Positions 1 to 6,262 of a stretch of DNA of 8,042 nucleotides are shown one piece after another (within the stretch, counting starts at the first letter, position 1; every line of letters begins with the position of its first letter). A model generated the notes under the pieces. The model was given only the letters and a program-made list of their open reading frames with translations. It searched no databases and was not told the origin of the DNA. The translations under genes and the position numbers were made by a program. Source of the DNA: Chloroflexota bacterium (GTDB lineage: Bacteria > Chloroflexota > UBA4733); assembly GCA_023489405.1 (NCBI GenBank), contig JAMDCW010000149.1:19091-27132 (forward strand). The letters are read 5' to 3'.

Positions 1-193
1 ATAGGAGGGAAGACTCCGCTGAGCCGGATCATCGCCTAACCTTCCTTTTCTCTAGACAGGCGCCCCAGGATATACCATGAGTGTTCTACGGCGTATACGT
101 CTCTAACGGGAGGCACAGTCCCCTCCTTTTGTTGCAGCAGCGGTGCGTGATCGCCCTGAGTCCGGCTGCCTACACCGCATCTCTACCTCACCT
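1..193. other. Gene-poor left edge, possibly the tail of an upstream plus-strand gene
   Basis: No complete gene is supported here. Frame 1 reads twelve sense codons from the first base (ending SRIIA) and stops at TAA 37-39, which could be the C-terminus of an upstream plus-strand gene. Another frame is open to a TGA at 78-80, so the reading cannot be decided. A weak hairpin at 108-127 followed by T-rich sequence could end such a gene. Plus-strand and minus-strand ORFs that run across this stretch are rich in Arg, Ser, Pro and Cys and look like shadows of the small minus-strand gene that ends at 194. Confidence 0.3.
108..133 (+). terminator. Weak candidate intrinsic terminator
   Basis: GGGAGG (108-113) can pair with CCTCCT (122-127), using one G-U pair, around an 8-base loop, and TTTTGTT follows directly (127-133). 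The stem is only six pairs and the T-run is interrupted, so this is a weak call. Its position suits a plus-strand gene ending at 39 or 80, if one exists. Confidence 0.25.
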
Positions 194-385
194 CTATCGG
201 AAGGTGGAACGGGCAAGTATTGCTTCGACACAGCCGGCGATACCCGCTGCGATGAGCAGAGCTCCTTCCAATCGACCACCTCGAGAGTCTGCCACCAACA
301 GGCGTGAGGCGCCCCGCGCCAGCGCAACGAACGCCAGCATGACCCCCACAAACATCGCCAGCAATACCCACCCATGTACCAGCAT
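194..385 (-). CDS. Small two-helix membrane protein, function unknown
   Basis: A 63-residue protein with two predicted membrane segments: about residues 3-24, rich in Leu, Val, Ala and Phe, and about residues 41-58 (GALLIAAGIAGCVEAILA). A short charged loop (ADSRGGRLEG) joins them and the tail is basic. A good ribosome site, GAGGAA at 396-391, lies five bases before the ATG, which supports a real gene and this start. I do not recognise a family. It is divergent from the response regulator operon and shares its 114-base promoter region, so co-regulation is possible but not shown. Overlapping ORFs on both strands are less protein-like. Confidence 0.6.
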   Translation of the reverse strand: MLVHGWVLLAMFVGVMLAFVALARGASRLLVADSRGGRLEGALLIAAGIAGCVEAILARSTFR

Positions 386-499
386 GATCGTTCCTCACAC
401 TCGCAAGAAATGTTACGATACGTAGTAGTAACAGGGATAGCCTACAATTCTTTACTTTTCTTGAGTAGTACAACAGTAGTGGATAGGCAGCGAAGACAG
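386..499. promoter_or_regulatory. Divergent promoter region between the small membrane protein and the response regulator operon
   Basis: This is the only gap between the two divergent genes, so it should hold both promoters. On the plus strand TACAAT (443-448) is a good -10 match and would start RNA near 455, leaving a leader of about 45 bases. No clear -35 sits 16-18 bases upstream; TTACGA at 413-418 is too far (24-base spacer). A second, weaker pair is TTGAGT (461-466) with GATAGG (482-487), which would make an almost leaderless mRNA. On the minus strand TTGTAG (447-442) resembles a -35. The best -10 box lies between two copies of an imperfect direct repeat. Confidence 0.4.
424..486 (+). 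repeat. Imperfect direct repeat, candidate response-regulator operator
   Basis: Copy 1, 424-440, reads AGTAGTA-ACAG-GGATAG. Copy 2, 464-486, carries the same three blocks in the same order (AGTAGTA 464-470, ACAG 473-476, GGATAG 481-486) with insertions of CA and TAGT between them. The starts are 40 bases apart and the ends 46, about four helical turns. OmpR/PhoB-type regulators usually bind direct repeats, so an autoregulatory operator is possible. The low-complexity AGT units could also have arisen by slippage. Confidence 0.4.
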
Positions 500-1228
500 A
501 TGGCCGATCAACAGCATATCCTCATTGTGGATGATGATCCGAATACGCGCAACATTGTGCGTGAGGTACTCGAGACTGAAGGATATGAGGTGTTCGAATG
601 CGCCGACGGCCGCTCAGCTCTCGACACCGTTCGGGAAGTGAAGCCAGATCTCATCCTCCTCGATGTCCTTATGCCTGGGCTTGATGGCATTAGCATCTGT
701 CTCGCCATTCGGGAAGAATCGGACGTGCCGTTGATCTTTCTATCGGCTAAAGAACATCCTTCCGATAGGGCGATCGGCTTACGGATCGGTGCTGACGACT
801 ACATTGGCAAGCCATTCGACCTCGACGAGCTCGCGGCACGAGTGCGCGCCCTATTGCGGCGGCACCAACGCCGGATGGGTGCATCTGCTGGTAGTGAGGC
901 TGCTGAACGGATGGAATTCCCCGGCCTTATCATCGATATGCAGCGTCACGATGTCCTCGTGAATGGTGAGCCGGTGGGGTTGACTCCCATTGAATTCAAG
1001 CTGCTTGCCCGCATGGCTGGTGAGCCCAACCGGCTTTTCACCCGTGATCAACTGATGCAAGATGTTTGGGATCATGATTTCAGTGGTCAGACACGGACAA
1101 TTGATGTCCATATCCGCCGTTTACGGAAGAAGATCGAAGATGTCCACGGTCCAGCGCACTATATCGTAACGGTGCGTGGCTTTGGCTATCGGTTTACGCT
1201 TCCAGCAGCCAACCTAGTAGAACACTGA
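500..1228 (+). CDS. OmpR/PhoB-family response regulator transcription factor
   Basis: A 242-residue two-component response regulator. The receiver domain (about 5-120) has the full phosphorylation set: acidic pair D11/D12 in LIVDDDP, phospho-acceptor D55 in LLDVLMPG, S82 in the switch position, and K104 in GADDYIGKPF. After a short linker (about 121-137) comes a winged-helix DNA-binding domain (about 138-234) with the typical LTPIEFKLLARMA start, the recognition helix TRTIDVHIRRLRKKI, and the wing ending VRGFGYRF. The frame is open upstream to an ATG at 374, but homology begins only at the ATG at 500, so I chose that start; its ribosome site is poor (GAAGA). It ends two bases before the tyrA-like gene, so the three genes probably form one operon. 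No partner kinase is visible; the target genes cannot be named. Confidence 0.93.
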   Translation: MADQQHILIVDDDPNTRNIVREVLETEGYEVFECADGRSALDTVREVKPDLILLDVLMPGLDGISICLAIREESDVPLIFLSAKEHPSDRAIGLRIGADDYIGKPFDLDELAARVRALLRRHQRRMGASAGSEAAERMEFPGLIIDMQRHDVLVNGEPVGLTPIEFKLLARMAGEPNRLFTRDQLMQDVWDHDFSGQTRTIDVHIRRLRKKIEDVHGPAHYIVTVRGFGYRFTLPAANLVEH

Positions 1229-1230
1229 TC

Positions 1231-2106
1231 GTGCGCATCGGCATCATCGGACTCGGCGCAATGGGCGCATCGATCGGACTGGCACTGCGCAGCCAGCGCG
1301 GCTGGGAGGACGTGACGGGCTACGATACGAGCGCCAGGGTCCAGAATGCCGCCAAGCGACGGGGAGCGATTCGTGAAGGTACCAGCAGTATTCCCGACCT
1401 TCTCGATGATGCCGGCATTGTGGTGCTCGCCGTCCCGGGGCCTGCAGTCATCCAGTTTCTTCAGGAGTATGGCTTTGGGCTGCGCCCTGATACTATTCTC
1501 ATAGACACCTCCATCCTCAAAGCGGAGATTATGCGCGCCGCAGAGCGCTATGTACCATTGCGCAGCGGTTTCGTAGGAAGCCATCCGCTCATCTCCTGTC
1601 CTCCGGGAATCGAGGCAGCCTCTGGACATATTTTTCGAGGGTGCAGATGGTGTATCTGCCCTTTGCGCCAGACCGATGAAGCCCAAATTGCGCGGATCAG
1701 CGCGCTGATTGAAGCAACGGGAGCGCATCCCTACTTTGTCGATGCCACGGAGCATGACTCTTGGATTGCGGCAACGCACGCCCTGCCCCTCCTCCTCGAT
1801 GCGAGTGTCTTCCGCCTGGCCCGTAGGAGTGACGCCTGGCACGAGATCGCTCGGGCGAGCGATCTCAGCTTTGAGCAATGCTTACGCACCCTCTCGACTC
1901 GAGGGAATATGGTGCACGAAGTACTCCTGACTGGCGGGCCAGCGCTGGTATCCTGGCTGGATCGCTTGCAAGACGAATTGCAACAGTGGCGCGAGGCGAT
2001 TGTCCAGCGCGATCCAGCTTTCGCGCGTGAGCAGTCGGAGCAAGCACCAGCGATCCTGGAATCATGGGAGAGAGAACGTCGCAGTTCTTCATCGGAGAGG
2101 AGATAG
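1231..2106 (+). CDS. tyrA: Prephenate/arogenate dehydrogenase-like protein (TyrA family)
   Basis: A 291-residue NAD(P)-dependent dehydrogenase, expected to oxidise and decarboxylate prephenate (or arogenate) in tyrosine synthesis. The N-terminus is a Rossmann fold with GLGAMG (7-12) and an acidic residue at the end of strand 2 (D32), which favours NAD. Residues matching the known TyrA active site are S94 in IDTSILKAE, H118 in VGSHP and H183 in ATHALP after EHD (174-176). The usual HPMAG motif reads HPLIS here. There is no ACT or chorismate mutase domain, so it is the short single-domain form. The GTG at 1231 gives the complete Rossmann start and lies two bases after the response regulator stop. 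No ribosome site precedes it, so translation is probably coupled to the upstream gene. Family is confident; substrate choice is not. Confidence 0.85.
   Translation: MRIGIIGLGAMGASIGLALRSQRGWEDVTGYDTSARVQNAAKRRGAIREGTSSIPDLLDDAGIVVLAVPGPAVIQFLQEYGFGLRPDTILIDTSILKAEIMRAAERYVPLRSGFVGSHPLISCPPGIEAASGHIFRGCRWCICPLRQTDEAQIARISALIEATGAHPYFVDATEHDSWIAATHALPLLLDASVFRLARRSDAWHEIARASDLSFEQCLRTLSTRGNMVHEVLLTGGPALVSWLDRLQDELQQWREAIVQRDPAFAREQSEQAPAILESWERERRSSSSERR
2094..2102 (+). promoter_or_regulatory. Strong ribosome binding site of gltX, inside the end of the tyrA-like gene
   Basis: GGAGAGGAG ends seven bases before the gltX ATG and forms part of the last codons of the upstream gene. It fixes the gltX start and suggests coupled expression. 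Confidence 0.8.
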
Positions 2107-2109
2107 ACT

Positions 2110-3561
2110 ATGTCCGGCGGAGACGTGCGCACGCGCATTGCGCCGAGTCCCACCGGTGACCCGCATATGGGCACCCTCTATGCCGCCCTCTTCTGCAAAG
2201 CTTTTGCAGAGAAACATAGCGGAACTTTCGTCTTACGTATCGAAGATACCGATCGCACCCGCTATGTTCCCGAAGCTGTCGAAGCGCTCCACGATGCGTT
2301 GCATTGGGCGCATCTGGATCCTGATGAAGGTCCACTTGCCGGCGGTCCTTACGAACCGTATACGCAGAGCGAGCGCCTGCCTACCTACCACGAGCGCGCA
2401 CAGCGGCTCGTTGCGACAGGGCACGCCTACCCATGTTTCTGTACGCCTGAGCGGCTAGCCAGACTACGAGCAGAACAGGAAGCACGCAAGGAGCCGACAC
2501 GTTACGATCGCCACTGCCTGTACTTACCGCAGGAAGAGGTGCAGCAGCGCCTTCGTGCTGGAGAACCCCACACGATCCGCCTGCGCGTTCCCGATCATGG
2601 CCCTGTGACTTTTCACGATGTCATTCGGGGGACGATCTCTTTCGAAACCAGTGTGCTCACCGACCACATCCTCCTCAAATCCGACGGCTATCCGACCTCG
2701 CACCTGGCGATTCCCGTCGATGACTACTCCATGCGCATCAGCCACGTTATTCGAGCCGAGGAATGGCTTTCGAGCGTGCCGTACTACGTGCTCATCTATC
2801 GCGCCTTCGCCTGGGCCGAACCGGTATTCGCCCACCTCTCCGTACTCCGCAACGCCGATCGTTCTAAAATGTCGAAGCGGAAGAATAACACCTCGGTGCG
2901 GTGGTATCGCGAACATGGCTTTCTGCCGGAAGCCGTGCTCAACTTCCTCGCCCTTCTCGGTTGGTCACATCCAGAGGGCGAGGAAATTTTCTCGTACGAA
3001 GAGTTCCGCGATCTTCTTACACTCGAGCGTATCGTCAAAAGCGGGCCGATCTTCGACCTCAAAAAGCTAGAATGGATGAATGGCGTCTACATCCGCCGTC
3101 TCGCAATCGGTGAGCTTGCAGAGCGGCTCCAACCGTTTCTCTCCCAGCCGGTCGAGCCGGAGATGCTGGAGCGCATACTGCCACTCGTTCAAGAACGATT
3201 GAAAACGCTTGGGGAGATCAATGACGCGCTCATTCCCTTCCTCCAAGAGCCTGATCCAGCCTGCTTGCCGTTTGCTCAAGCGATCAAGCGTCTAACGCTT
3301 CAGGACATACGGCACGGCCTGGAGCTTCTTTATCCGCAATTAACAGCGCTCGGCGCTCCAGACGCCTCGACATTCGAGGGGACCGTACGATCGCTCGCGG
3401 CAGAGCTCGGCTGGAAAGCGGGCGATCTCTTTATGTCCGTGCGCGTTGCCGTGACCGGGACGAGCGCTTCCCCGCCTCTTTACGACTTCTGCAACGTCAT
3501 CGGCTGGTCTCGAGCCTTTCAACGGCTGCGGTCAGCGCTCGAGGCGCTGCCGGCTCGTTGA
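2110..3561 (+). CDS. gltX: Glutamyl-tRNA synthetase (class I aminoacyl-tRNA synthetase)
   Basis: A 483-residue cytoplasmic enzyme that attaches glutamate to tRNA-Glu; the length is normal for bacterial GluRS. The Rossmann catalytic core opens with RIAPSPTGDPHMGTLYAAL, where HMGT (19-22) is the HIGH motif, followed by LRIEDTDRTR (42-51). The second signature KMSKR is at 253-257, and VDDYSMRISHVIRAEEWLSS (203-222) is the conserved binding-pocket region. A zinc-type insertion has C109, C111 and C136 with the spacing of the E. coli enzyme, but Tyr138 stands where E. coli has its His ligand. The rest (about 310-483) is the helical anticodon-binding part. Whether it charges only tRNA-Glu or also tRNA-Gln cannot be read from this alone. 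It is the last gene of the apparent operon. Confidence 0.96.
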   Translation: MSGGDVRTRIAPSPTGDPHMGTLYAALFCKAFAEKHSGTFVLRIEDTDRTRYVPEAVEALHDALHWAHLDPDEGPLAGGPYEPYTQSERLPTYHERAQRLVATGHAYPCFCTPERLARLRAEQEARKEPTRYDRHCLYLPQEEVQQRLRAGEPHTIRLRVPDHGPVTFHDVIRGTISFETSVLTDHILLKSDGYPTSHLAIPVDDYSMRISHVIRAEEWLSSVPYYVLIYRAFAWAEPVFAHLSVLRNADRSKMSKRKNNTSVRWYREHGFLPEAVLNFLALLGWSHPEGEEIFSYEEFRDLLTLERIVKSGPIFDLKKLEWMNGVYIRRLAIGELAERLQPFLSQPVEPEMLERILPLVQERLKTLGEINDALIPFLQEPDPACLPFAQAIKRLTLQDIRHGLELLYPQLTALGAPDASTFEGTVRSLAAELGWKAGDLFMSVRVAVTGTSASPPLYDFCNVIGWSRAFQRLRSALEALPAR

Positions 3562-3593
3562 CCGAGAGTAGGGATACGCCAAAATGGTCAAGT
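3562..3593. other. 32-base convergent gap
   Basis: This is the tail-to-tail space between gltX and the minus-strand TPR-like gene. It holds no recognisable terminator: there is no GC stem followed by a T-run in either direction. A short CGGTC/GACCG hairpin at 3598-3610 lies just inside the minus-strand gene and lacks a T-run. Confidence 0.5.
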
Positions 3594-4715
3594 CTAGCGG
3601 TCGGTGACCGGGCAGAGGAAGAAGAACCGCTGGCTGAGCTGCCCTACCAGCTCTCCTGCAGGCAGGTAAAGAGCTTGCCCTGAAGGATTAGGCGGAAGAT
3701 CCTCCCGGTTGGGACCTACACCCCACCATGCATGCGCTCGCCGTTCTCCATTCTCGGTTTGAAGGGCGATCGCCACGACGAGGGGAAAATCTGGACTTGA
3801 GGGTAGACCATTCCTTTTCACCCACCAATTCACACTGTTTGTAGATGGGTCAAGCTGTTCGACGGCCTGGCAGACCTCTTCTCGTGGCTGGGGCAGCGTG
3901 TGCCCTAGGAGGCCTCCTAGCTCGCTGAGCTGTTGCTGGCTCGAACAGGCGAAGGCGAGGAGGGGAAGATAGGCGGATTCCCGCAGTCGCCCGCGTGCCG
4001 CTGCATCGAGCGCTATCGCCTCAGTGATGGCCTTTTTCATCTTCTCAAAGCGCCGGTTGACACCGTACATCAGAGCGAGCGCTTCCCGGACCTGTGACTC
4101 TGACCCGTCGTTATGCTCTATCGCTGTCTCTAACCATTTGATGGCTTCGGTGACGGGCATAGATGTGGAACTGCGGCTGGAGAGCGATGGCGTATGCCTC
4201 AGCAGCGATCCTATTGTCTCCAAGGTATGAGCATTCGCTCTGACCCAGTCGTGCTCGGTGAGGAAGGCGGTGACCACCATCGTACTCAGGCTCAGGCCGA
4301 GCCAGCTCCGTGCGCCGCCAAGCTGTGGGTATTGCTCCAATGCTTGCCTGATGGAATCCTCGGCTTGCTCCCAAGAAAAGGACATGAGCGTCTGATGAGC
4401 GCCACCCCAAAGAAGGAGCGCTCTCGTCTGACGTTCGACGCCGGGCAAGAGTTCTTGGAACTTCTGCTCTGTGAGGAGGTGCACCCGCTCAGTCAGCGTC
4501 AGTTGCATCAAGATGGCTACGAGGGCGATGACAAGGCCGCCAACGGTGAAAATGGCGCCCATGACGCCACCCATCGTCGCGAGCAAGCCGGTGGCACTCG
4601 CCGATGGCATCACTGGCACACCGAAAAAGTGTGCGACTAGGAGCCAGCAGAGAGGAATGACGAGCGCTGCGACGAGCAGACCGGCGAGCGCAGGGAGCCA
4701 TGACCTGGTTGACAT
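3594..4715 (-). CDS. Membrane-anchored protein with TPR-like helical repeats, function unknown
   Basis: A 373-residue protein. Two hydrophobic segments (about 8-30 and 43-72; the second rich in Gly, Val, Ala and Ile) anchor it in the membrane. The remaining 300 residues appear soluble and mostly helical. TPR-like patterns appear at about 115-145 (WEQAEDSIRQALEQYPQLGG, then WLGLSL) and about 190-235 (AIKWLETAIEHN, then FEKMKKAITEAIALDA), suggesting a protein-protein interaction scaffold facing the cytoplasm. The last 60 residues are different, with Trp, Pro and Gly. AAAGGAA lies about six bases before the ATG. It starts 73 bases after gene C and could share its transcript, but a hand-counted block (3961-4020) is 68% G+C, much higher than the A-B-C genes, so it may belong to the older chromosome. 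No specific family recognised. Confidence 0.82.
   Translation of the reverse strand: MSTRSWLPALAGLLVAALVIPLCWLLVAHFFGVPVMPSASATGLLATMGGVMGAIFTVGGLVIALVAILMQLTLTERVHLLTEQKFQELLPGVERQTRALLLWGGAHQTLMSFSWEQAEDSIRQALEQYPQLGGARSWLGLSLSTMVVTAFLTEHDWVRANAHTLETIGSLLRHTPSLSSRSSTSMPVTEAIKWLETAIEHNDGSESQVREALALMYGVNRRFEKMKKAITEAIALDAAARGRLRESAYLPLLAFACSSQQQLSELGGLLGHTLPQPREEVCQAVEQLDPSTNSVNWWVKRNGLPSSPDFPLVVAIALQTENGERRAHAWWGVGPNREDLPPNPSGQALYLPAGELVGQLSQRFFFLCPVTDR
3905..3920. repeat. Perfect 16-bp palindrome inside the TPR-like gene
   Basis: CTAGGAGGCCTCCTAG is its own reverse complement. Its central ten bases, GGAGGCCTCC, also form the core of the 20-bp palindrome in gene C. Both cores are read as GGA GGC CTC (Gly-Gly-Leu), so coding constraint may explain the likeness. 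Confidence 0.6.
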
Positions 4716-4788
4716 CGATTCCTTTGCCTTTCACTCTAGCGTCAAGCGCCCTTGCTCCGGCCCTTCCCGGCTGAGTGGTGACGGCACA
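4716..4788 (-). other. Gap between gene C and the TPR-like gene
   Basis: Seventy-three bases. Read on the minus strand it contains the ribosome site of the TPR-like gene (AAAGGAA) and a TTGACG hexamer, but no -10 box at a suitable distance. No terminator is seen after gene C, so read-through into the next gene is possible. Confidence 0.4.
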
Positions 4789-5670
4789 TCAATCACCTAA
4801 GCGACTTAGATTATCGTATTGCTGCTCTGTGATCTGAACCGGACTTCGCTCCTGCAACACTATGCCGGCCTGTTCCAGCTCTGTGAGAAAATCATCTAGC
4901 ACAGGGCGAAGTTCATTGAAATCACGCGGGGGATTCTGGTAGGTCTTCAGTAGTCTCTCTCGTATGTCCAGCATCGTGTAGATTGCACTACATGATTCCT
5001 TTGAGATCGCGTTCTTCTGGGCAATAATTTGCAGCATACGAAGACCGACTGCAACGCTCGGAACTCTTAGTCCGTGGTGTCGAATGATCGCCTCAATCGC
5101 TACCTCAAGCACACGGTTGACTTTATCGCGCTTATCTTTGACCTTCTGCTCACCCCTGGCAATGTCGATTGCATTCCAAAGGAGACGAGGGTCGTCGGCA
5201 GGAATGGGAATTTGCGTACTGTCGAGCTGCGTACGCAGGTAGTACCGCGTCAGTCCTACGAGCAACGCGCGCAACCCGCTCTCATTGAGGGTGGCAATTC
5301 GCGTTGAAGTTTCAAGCTGCTCTGCATGGACTGGAGACACACGACGCAAATGTACCGCACCACCATGTGGGAGGAGCGGATCGAGCAAGGGAAGGGGGCA
5401 GACGTGGTGAGGCACCACGTCCTTGGCAAATTGTTGCCGCAGAGGGCTATCCAGTGTCAGAACCTCGATAGCATAGACCTGGCGGAGGCCTCCGCCAGTC
5501 TTTACGGCAAAGTCGCACGTCGGCGTGAGAAGTATCGCGAGAAGCTTCTCGATCTCCGCAGAGCCAAGAGCTGTAGGCACAAGGAATGGAACAGCTTCAA
5601 AGATATCCCCTTGCAGGTGTTGCCTGCGTGGTACAAGGCGCGGTGCAGTGATGTAGCCCGATGGCGACAT
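4789..5670 (-). CDS. Gene C: uncharacterised protein with GDIF...TPTCDF pattern and helical C-terminus
   Basis: A 293-residue soluble protein of unknown function. The N-terminal half shows QGDIFEAVPF (20-29), LLTPTCDF (47-54), HHVCPLP (88-94), then VHLRRVSPV and a helical ALLVGLTRYYLR. From memory, a GDI...CD(L/F) layout recurs in uncharacterised bacterial proteins of similar size; I cannot name the family. The C-terminal part (about 175-267) is helical. Its end, ISKESCSAIYTMLDIRERL followed by FNELRPVLDDFLTELE, recalls DUF4145/HEPN-like helical domains, but the usual R-x(4-6)-H motif is absent. The ATG lies three bases after the stop of gene B, with only a weak ribosome site (GGTAGG), so coupling is likely. 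It is the last member of a tight three-gene block. Sampled blocks are 43% (4981-5040) and 52% (5101-5160) G+C. Confidence 0.8.
   Translation of the reverse strand: MSPSGYITAPRLVPRRQHLQGDIFEAVPFLVPTALGSAEIEKLLAILLTPTCDFAVKTGGGLRQVYAIEVLTLDSPLRQQFAKDVVPHHVCPLPLLDPLLPHGGAVHLRRVSPVHAEQLETSTRIATLNESGLRALLVGLTRYYLRTQLDSTQIPIPADDPRLLWNAIDIARGEQKVKDKRDKVNRVLEVAIEAIIRHHGLRVPSVAVGLRMLQIIAQKNAISKESCSAIYTMLDIRERLLKTYQNPPRDFNELRPVLDDFLTELEQAGIVLQERSPVQITEQQYDNLSRLGD
5479..5498. repeat. Perfect 20-bp palindrome inside gene C
   Basis: CTGGCGGAGGCCTCCGCCAG is identical to its reverse complement over all 20 bases; the next flanking bases (C5478 and T5499) break it. In mRNA it could fold as an eight-pair stem with a GGCC loop. 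It encodes TGGGLRQ in gene C. A perfect 20-bp palindrome is expected by chance about 0.01 times in a window of this size. Confidence 0.75.
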
Positions 5671-5673
5671 CGC

Positions 5674-6261
5674 CTACCGTCGGAAGATGGCGGGGTCGAG
5701 TCCCGTCAGCTCTGACAAGGTCACTGCCTCAGCATCGCCATACGTGCCTTTGTATTCCTCCTCGGTTTCCTCACCGGAGTCTGCGAACTGCACATTGTCT
5801 CTTGGCACATCCGGCAGAGTGGCAAGCCGTGCGAACTCCAGCATCCATTCTGGCGCGTTGCTCACAGCCTCTGGCTGATTCGCAGTGGAGACTTGATCAG
5901 CGGCAGGTGTATTTTGCAGTACTTGCACGAACAGATCGCACAGCGCCATGAATTCGTTGGAGGAAAAATCAAAAGACTTCGGCAGTTCATAGTTGAACTT
6001 GTTTAGTCGAAGGAAAGAACTGGGTATGGGCTGCAGATAGCACAAGGTGAGATTCGTATCAGTTGGGATCGGGTTAGGGGGTCTTGTCCACGCCACGGTA
6101 TAGATATTCCTGAAACCACCCAAGCTAGTATCCTGGCCATAGAAGGAGATTGTCAGATCTCTAGGCGCATTTGCTCCATGAGCACGGGACCACCAACGAG
6201 TATCCTGCGGGAAAACATTCGACGTGAGCACTGAACCGAGCGCTAAAGTGTTCTGTGTCAT
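5674..6261 (-). CDS. Gene B: uncharacterised protein, middle of a three-gene cassette
   Basis: A 195-residue protein that I do not recognise. Residues 1-95 look beta-rich, with aromatics and prolines (TRWWSRAHG, LTISFYGQD, IYTVAWTRPPNPIP, LTLCYLQPIP). A helical stretch (FMALCDLFVQVLQ, about 107-119) and a Ser/Asn/Pro-rich linker follow. The tail is strongly acidic (DSGEETEEEY). There is no signal peptide or membrane segment. The frame is open to a GTG at 6270, but AAGGTGA at 6273-6267 sits five bases before the ATG at 6261, so I chose the ATG; this places it one base after the stop of gene A. The gap to gene C is three bases. The tight packing suggests that the products act together. A sampled block (5941-6000) is only 42% G+C. 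Confidence 0.78.
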   Translation of the reverse strand: MTQNTLALGSVLTSNVFPQDTRWWSRAHGANAPRDLTISFYGQDTSLGGFRNIYTVAWTRPPNPIPTDTNLTLCYLQPIPSSFLRLNKFNYELPKSFDFSSNEFMALCDLFVQVLQNTPAADQVSTANQPEAVSNAPEWMLEFARLATLPDVPRDNVQFADSGEETEEEYKGTYGDAEAVTLSELTGLDPAIFRR

Positions 6262-6262
6262 T

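Noticed and set aside
374..499. 42-residue N-terminal extension of the response regulator from the ATG at 374
   Set aside because: Receiver domains start only a few residues before the first strand, the extension has no homology-like character, and it would cover the divergent promoter region.
1186..1878. Long 230-residue ORF on the minus strand
   Set aside because: It lies fully antisense to the tyrA-like gene, whose motifs are clear, and its translation has no recognisable domain. It is a shadow ORF.
3598..3610. CGGTC-GGT-GACCG hairpin near the gltX/TPR-like gene junction
   Set aside because: It has a five-pair stem and no T-run in either direction, and it lies inside the coding sequence, so it is not a credible terminator.
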